Source: Topomyia yanbarensis (Eukaryota; Arthropoda; Insecta; Diptera; Culicidae). Taken from it: a stretch of DNA of 64,000 nucleotides. A model generated the notes under the pieces. It worked only from the letters and a program-made list of their open reading frames with translations, was not told the origin of the DNA and did not search any database. This document shows positions 58,124 to 64,000 of this stretch, piece by piece. The position numbers and the translations under genes are program-made. The stretch's first letter is position 1, and each line of letters begins with the position of its first letter. The DNA is taken from positions 297,814,670 to 297,878,669 of the forward strand of contig NC_080671.1 of assembly GCF_030247195.1 (NCBI RefSeq), given 5' to 3'.

Positions 58124-59967
58124 AACACGGTGTTCCTAAAACCGTTATTAACAAAAATGACCATAAATTTGTCATACGGCATTCGAAAGATACAGTATCC
58201 AAGCATCTTCTCAGTGAATTTCAAAATGATCCATCGAGGGATTCGAGAGAAATTGCAATTTGAAGTTTTATGACACGTTTCATAAGGCTACCAGCAAACA
58301 CCCACGGGTTTGGTCCTATCTCTACAAACAATTTTTTTGTCTACTTATTTAGTACATGGAATTCGAAAGATATAGTAATCAAGTATATCTCCTGCAAGTT
58401 TGAAAATATTTCATTGACGGAATCGAAATTTATAACGGTTTGGATGTGGTATGCGGTCATGGATGGGTTTTCTACCAGACTTCAAGCATGAATCCATGTT
58501 TGTCCATTGACTATTTAGATCGTTTATACATGTCGTGGTTTTTAAAGGAAAACCTGACCAATAAATTAAATAAATATAATGTACAAAAGGTGTTATTTAT
58601 ATGGTACACTGAAAAAATATATATTGTCTACCAAACGTTAAATATAATGTGTAAATTAAAAAATGGATAAAAGTCGGAATGTGTACTTCAAAAGGCCATA
58701 TTTCAATGGTTTGTTGACCGATTCTAATTATTTTTTCATTATTGAACAAGTAGACGTTTCATCGTTAATTTTCATTAAGAAGACTATAAAATAGAATTGC
58801 CTACTTCAAACAATAGACAACATAATTATCCTCAATTATATGTATTATCACTATTTAGTGAATATCTTTGTATTCAAAACGATGACCTATACATTGGTTG
58901 AATGCAACGAACGCAAACTACAAATGATGGAAAAATAAAACCATAAATTCAAAAAATATGAAGGTATTTGCTGATTCAGATCAATTTATGTTATGATACG
59001 GTTTTTGTTGGAAATTTTGTACAATCCCTAGTTGGGTTGACAGATAATAAAACTGGTCAAAGTGGGTGTTATGAGTACAAGTTCATCTGCTCATATCTCT
59101 AACTATTGTCAGTTTTATTGTCGAATTGAACTTATCATGAGAATTTGACATTCAGATGTTTATACAGCAATTGCAATCAACTAGTATATAAAAATGGATA
59201 GGCAGCTATTTTTAAGACAAAAATATTTACTAAATAATGATAATACATATAGTTGAGATCAACTATATCGCCTTTAGATGACTCTGTTTCATATTCTTCT
59301 TAATGTAAATTAACAATGAAACGTTTACCTGTTCAATAATGAAAAAAATAATTAGAATCGGTCAACAAACCATTGAGATATGGCCTTTTGAAGTAAACAT
59401 TCCAACTTTCATTCATTTTTTTAGTTTTCACATTATATTTAACGTTTGGTAGACAACCCTATTTTCATATTTTTTCAGTGCACCATATAAATAACACCTT
59501 TTGTACATTATATTTATGTAATTAAATGGTAAGGTTTTCCTTTAAAAACCGCGACACGTATAAACGATCTAAATAGTCAATGGACAAATATGGATTCACG
59601 CTTGAAGTCTGGTAGAAAACCCATCCATGACCGCATACCACATCCAAACCGTTATAAATTTCGATTCCGTCAATGAAATATTTTCAAACTTGCAGGAGGT
59701 ATACTTGATTACTATATCTTTCGAATGCCATGTACTAAATAAGTAAACAAAAAAAAATTTGTTTGTAGAGATAGGACCAAACCCGTGGGTGTTTGCTGGT
59801 AGCCTTATGAAACGTGTCATAAAACTTCAAATTGCAATTTCTCTCGAATCCCTCGATGGATCATTTTGAAATTCACTGAGAAGATGCTTGGATACTGTAT
59901 CTTTCGAATGCCGTATGACAAATTTATGGTCATTTTTTGTTAATAACGGTTTTTGGAACACCGTGTT
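58124..59967. mobile_element. 1.84-kb long-hairpin element (right arm copy)
   Basis: Mirror of 39873-41716, with the same ends (AACACGGTGTTCC) and the same internal pairing. Confidence 0.85.
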
Positions 59968-62344
59968 CAAACTTAATTTTGCCAATAATGAAATGATTTT
60001 TTAATATATAGGTGAATTCATAGGGTGGTTCTTTATTTACCGATAATTTAAATACTATTGATAATTGATTGGTCGTCAGAATTTTTTTTGTCGAACTGTA
60101 GTTATCAATATTAGTATTTTTATCAGGAAACGCTACTAATAGCTGTGTATTGATCGATAATTATCGGGTTTTGGTGAATATGGAGTGCAGAAAGGTATGT
60201 TTGCATATGTATTCGAACAATTTAACTAAAAACTTTGGATTTGGCTTTTTCCTCGATATCCCTCACGAATTTTTCTTTTAAAATGGTCTTTAGACTATTT
60301 AGTTCCACTTAAACTAGGCTTCAGCTGCGCAAGTCTTTAAAAATATATTATTTATTGTCACTGCAGACCTTTTTTATTAAGCTATATAAAATTATTATTT
60401 TCGCAAAATTTCAGCTTTTTATATTAATTTATTAGACACTACTTTTTGAAACACATGTTGGAAAGGAATATTCGTTGTACAGCTCACTCTACTTCGTACC
60501 ACCACGATGTTCTCGAATCGGATTTTTTGGGAAAGCCCCTTGCGATTCATACCATATCTGCAGTTCTAATTCACAAATAAATTTGAAGTCATGAACTGTT
60601 GCTCTGTTTTAAAATTATTGGTACTATAATGAGGGTATTTTTATTTATGCGAAAAGCTTTATGTTTACGGTGGCTAAACACTGTATTCTTTACAAAAATT
60701 AGGGAAACATTCACAATTAATTTGAAATTTTGTTTGAGCTTGCTATCATAATCACGAACAACATTCCAAAATTTAAGGTTGGTCTGCAATTTGGTTCACG
60801 AGATATCATGCTCACTGGAAACGATATCAAAACATTGGTATTCAAGCACAAAAGCTGCAGTTTCGAGAATTTTGAATGAAAAATCATGGTTTTTTGCAAG
60901 CACATCAAAACATGTACTATTTGATACTATAAAAAATGTTAGAGCAAAAAATAATGGTAATTAAATATGAACGATTAGTGTAATAAGAAATGTCATATCA
61001 CACAGTCAGGTGGATACAATCGATTTTTTAATGTGAAATTCGGCTTCATCGACCCAAAATTTTCTTTAGAAATCAAGTTTAGTATCGATATTTGAATTGC
61101 GCATGTTTATGACCACTGTGCATTGTGGGTTTTTGCGGTTTTTATTCTTCTCGAATGAAAATTTGAACTTTTGGCTTGATACTTGTCTTTAATTTCTGCA
61201 CAAGCTGCTGGTCAACACCTCTGGCTGCTTTTTTCCAGTATCTGGCCATTGAAATAGCATCCTTAGCCATGTTTCCATTTTATATATTTATAGAGTGTGT
61301 CGATATGGATTGTATGGAATTCCGGACAGTTTGGGGAGTTCATATTCTCAATGACGTTGACATAATTATCCCGGTACTGCTATTGCGCATTCTTACTGTA
61401 GTGGCTACTCGCCAAATCTGGAAAAAAATTGGAAGGGCCCCGGGGAGACCTAATTTAGCACTAGACTATTTTAAGACAATCGTAGATGTATAACTCGGTT
61501 CATATTGTAGGTTGTGAAGAAAATCGGAGTTTTGTGGCGATAACTGCAAATTTACTGCCAGATCATACACTTTTTCCGGAAAACTAATCTGCAACAACAA
61601 TTTTATACTTCTTGGAAACATGTGATCTTTGGAAACATAAAGCTTTTGTTCCGGAAGCTGTTTAAAGTCAAATTTGCATTACCCTTTCAAATGTTTTTTT
61701 GAATTTGTTCAGATCCTTATCATACATCTCTCTGACCCGCTTTACGGCCAGCTCGATTGGTTGATAGCCCTATATTTGAAGAAAACGACGACACAATGGC
61801 ATATTCAGGGCAGCAGACAAAGATTACATGAAATCTGTTGTACTGCACATATAAATGTTTGGTTATTGTTTATCATCATACTCGGGTTTTCATTTTTTTG
61901 TGCAGAATAAATTCTCCCTTTTTTCCATCGCGTGAGAATTTATGAAAACATTAACTGTTTTCAAAATTTTTGCAATATTGTAAGCAAATTGCAGTCAAAA
62001 ATTTCCAGAACCGACTGCAAAGAGCTCACAAGGATTCTACATTCATAGAGCTTCAAATGCTTCTAACTTGTTTTTTTAAATTTTCAGGATGTATGTTGGG
62101 AAAATTTTGTTAACAAATTAGAGTGGATCTCAACGTACGAGCTATTTTAATTTTAATAGGACTCCTGCTATAAACCTTGGTTTAATACCAATTAAGTTTT
62201 TCTTGAACATCCAAAACTCAAGAATGTTTCAATGAAAAGTTTTACAACTGAACAAAAAGCAAACATAAATAAAAATCAATAAAAAAGTACAATGAACCGT
62301 GCTCGAAAGGTGGAAAAATTCATGCAAAATTCATTGTGAGATAT
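59968..62344. other. Right-arm non-coding stretch
   Basis: Mirror of 37496-39872. No gene is supported. Confidence 0.45.
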
Positions 62345-62811
62345 GGTGGATGTACCAATAATCGTATACTTAAGGAAAACTTTTAATAAAAAATCGATGA
62401 ATGGGCGATGTTTATACGTTAACCGAAAGCTTTCAATCCCTATACCATAAAAAAATATAAATATTGTTTATTAACTAATTAATGTAATCAAAACCGCTTG
62501 TACCACTATAGGAACACATGTACCAATAGTGGTGCAATCGCTAATTTCGGTTCCTATTGTTGCAAATCCCATTGATCTCTTATGGGACTAGCAACTATAG
62601 GTACATTAGATCAACTATAGGTGCAAGGGAACTCAAAATTAAAAAAAAATCGATGGTTATTTGATCAAATTTTAAGGATAACAGTTTTAATGACGCATGA
62701 TTTTAGTGTGATGAACCAATAAAAACATTTGGTGATGGTTGGTACCTTGGATAGACGTATAGCCCACTACTGCAACTATATAGGTACACCTTAACTATAG
62801 GAGCACCCACC
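62345..62811. mobile_element. Candidate MITE with CTATAGTTG-type internal repeats (right arm)
   Basis: Mirror of 37029-37495. Confidence 0.55.
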
Positions 62812-64000
62812 GTACAAAAAAAACAAAATTTATTTTTTTAATTTGAGTAATCAGATCAAAATATTTACGAAATATATTCTTTCTATTCTCGTCAGGATTT
62901 GGCAATGTATTATGGCCCACTGATATATTTTGTTCATGTAGGCTTTAAGTTTAAAAAATAATTTTTATTTTACCTTAAAATTTTTTTAGCTTCATTTTAT
63001 GATATCTATTTTTAGGTATGTGAATGGCCTAGATTTTCACCTAAAATTACTTTTTCAATGTTGAAAAAAAAATTCTCTATAGTATTGGGTGAATCTCTAA
63101 TAAATCTATAAGAAAAATGATGACAAACAAAAACTTCTGAGCAACTCGAGAATCAAGTAGAAAATAGAAAGTTTTCTTTCTGTAGGAAAACACTTTTAGA
63201 ACTTTGTTAGCGGTCCAAAATACATTTTGGAAACATGATTAGAAAAGAAATCAATTTTTTTCGTAAGCCAGTGCTATTTATAGCGATTGAGTATTTGATG
63301 CGAACCACGAATGCATTAGACATTTTCAAGGAGCCACTTTCCAGTCACGCTCCACACACATATTTCATTCGATTGCATACCTCCAGTGAGAGCAAAGCTT
63401 TCCCTAAAAGTCGACGACGCCTTACAGGCTGTCTACTGATCACTTTAACAAGGCTCTCTCCTGCGCGCTACATGCCCAAAACTGTCCCAAACATTTTAAA
63501 CTGTCTTTAACATGCTAGTCCATAAATAACAAAATTTATTAGCCCTTGTCATGATCGTGCTTTTCAGTGGCTTTCAGCTCACTACACTGTTCTAACATAT
63601 AACTAGTGCGACAATAAGCTCCTAGTCTGATTTTTATCATCTGTTGCTCGTTGGCAATCCACATCGAACCAGTTTCCTCGTGTGTTTTCCGATAGTCATG
63701 TGACTGCTGAACTGATCGCCTTATGAACTTGCTGCTACGTTGTGATCAGGCAATCTCTTGACGATCGTTCCCCAAAACTTTTTGTCCTAAAGGCGGAATT
63801 ATATATCTCATGCTTTCCAAGAAATAAGAAATTTAAACATACGTTCCGGTATACACTATTAACCTAAGATTACACTTGTAGCGTGCTATAAAACTTCAAT
63901 TTTTACTTGGGTAGGAACAGGCTTAAAATCTTCCAGACTATTTTTTTATTTTCTGCTGGTAGGAGTCGTGCTTAGGCAGAGTTACTACGAATTGCTCAAA
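62812..64000. other. Right-arm end, no gene
   Basis: Mirror of 35840-37028, with one visible substitution in the mirrored 91-codon frame near 63417. No gene is supported. Confidence 0.5.

Larger units (their letters stand above)
56340..64000. repeat. Right arm of the giant inverted duplication
   Basis: Reverse complement of 35840-43500, followed to the last base of the window (TTGAGCAATTCG at 35841 against CGAATTGCTCAA at the end). The duplication therefore continues beyond this window. Confidence 0.97.

Overview
This window looks like repeat-dense, intergenic DNA from an insect, most likely a culicine (Aedes-type) mosquito. The organism call is inference: it rests on the retroelement families present (BEL/Pao, Ty3/Gypsy, R1-clade and RNase H-bearing non-LTR elements), the AT-rich background, the long (CATA)n and (TA)n microsatellites and the many inverted-repeat elements. 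I find no convincing intact host gene, no tRNA or rRNA, and no bacterial-style operon. Every recognisable coding region is a broken piece of a mobile element.

Layout. 1-6748: a BEL/Pao LTR retrotransposon on the minus strand (candidate 5' LTR, gag, protease, RT). It is split by a 5'-truncated R1-like non-LTR element at 131-3016, with a 10-bp target-site duplication on both sides. About 6750-12539: a second R1-like element, plus strand, with ORF1 and ORF2 joined by a TGATG stop/start overlap; its poly(A) runs into a (GATA)n tract. 12994-13305: a short hAT-type MITE with a perfect 8-bp duplication. 16411-23797: a 7.4-kb foldback-like element whose arms contain inverted arrays of a 117-bp satellite; a pogo-like element sits in one array, and a TTAA-flanked element sits inside that. 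24638-25329: a rearranged hairpin insertion. 26334-29007: a decayed Ty3/Gypsy gag-pol without integrase. 30171-31994: a hairpin element carrying a MITE in one arm and (TA)n in the other.

35840-43500 and 56340-64000 are near-identical arms of a giant inverted duplication with a symmetry axis near 49,920. The left arm stops exactly at a 500-N gap (43501-44000) and the right arm runs off the window. Each arm holds the same non-LTR RNase H fragment, the same 1.84-kb hairpin element and the same small MITE. The interval between the arms holds another hairpin element with a MITE in one arm (45528-48102), a pair of older inverted repeats, and a (CATA)n microsatellite into which a third R1-like copy has inserted (50847-54444).

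How the parts relate: the window is a record of nested insertions. Several insertions can be checked internally, because the element hit is itself an inverted repeat and the opposite arm keeps the empty site. The R1-like copy inside (CATA)n fits the microsatellite-targeting habit of Waldo-type R1-clade elements. Each R1-like copy carries different inactivating lesions, so none could act by itself. The giant inverted duplication may be a real palindrome or a haplotype/assembly misjoin; sequence alone cannot decide.
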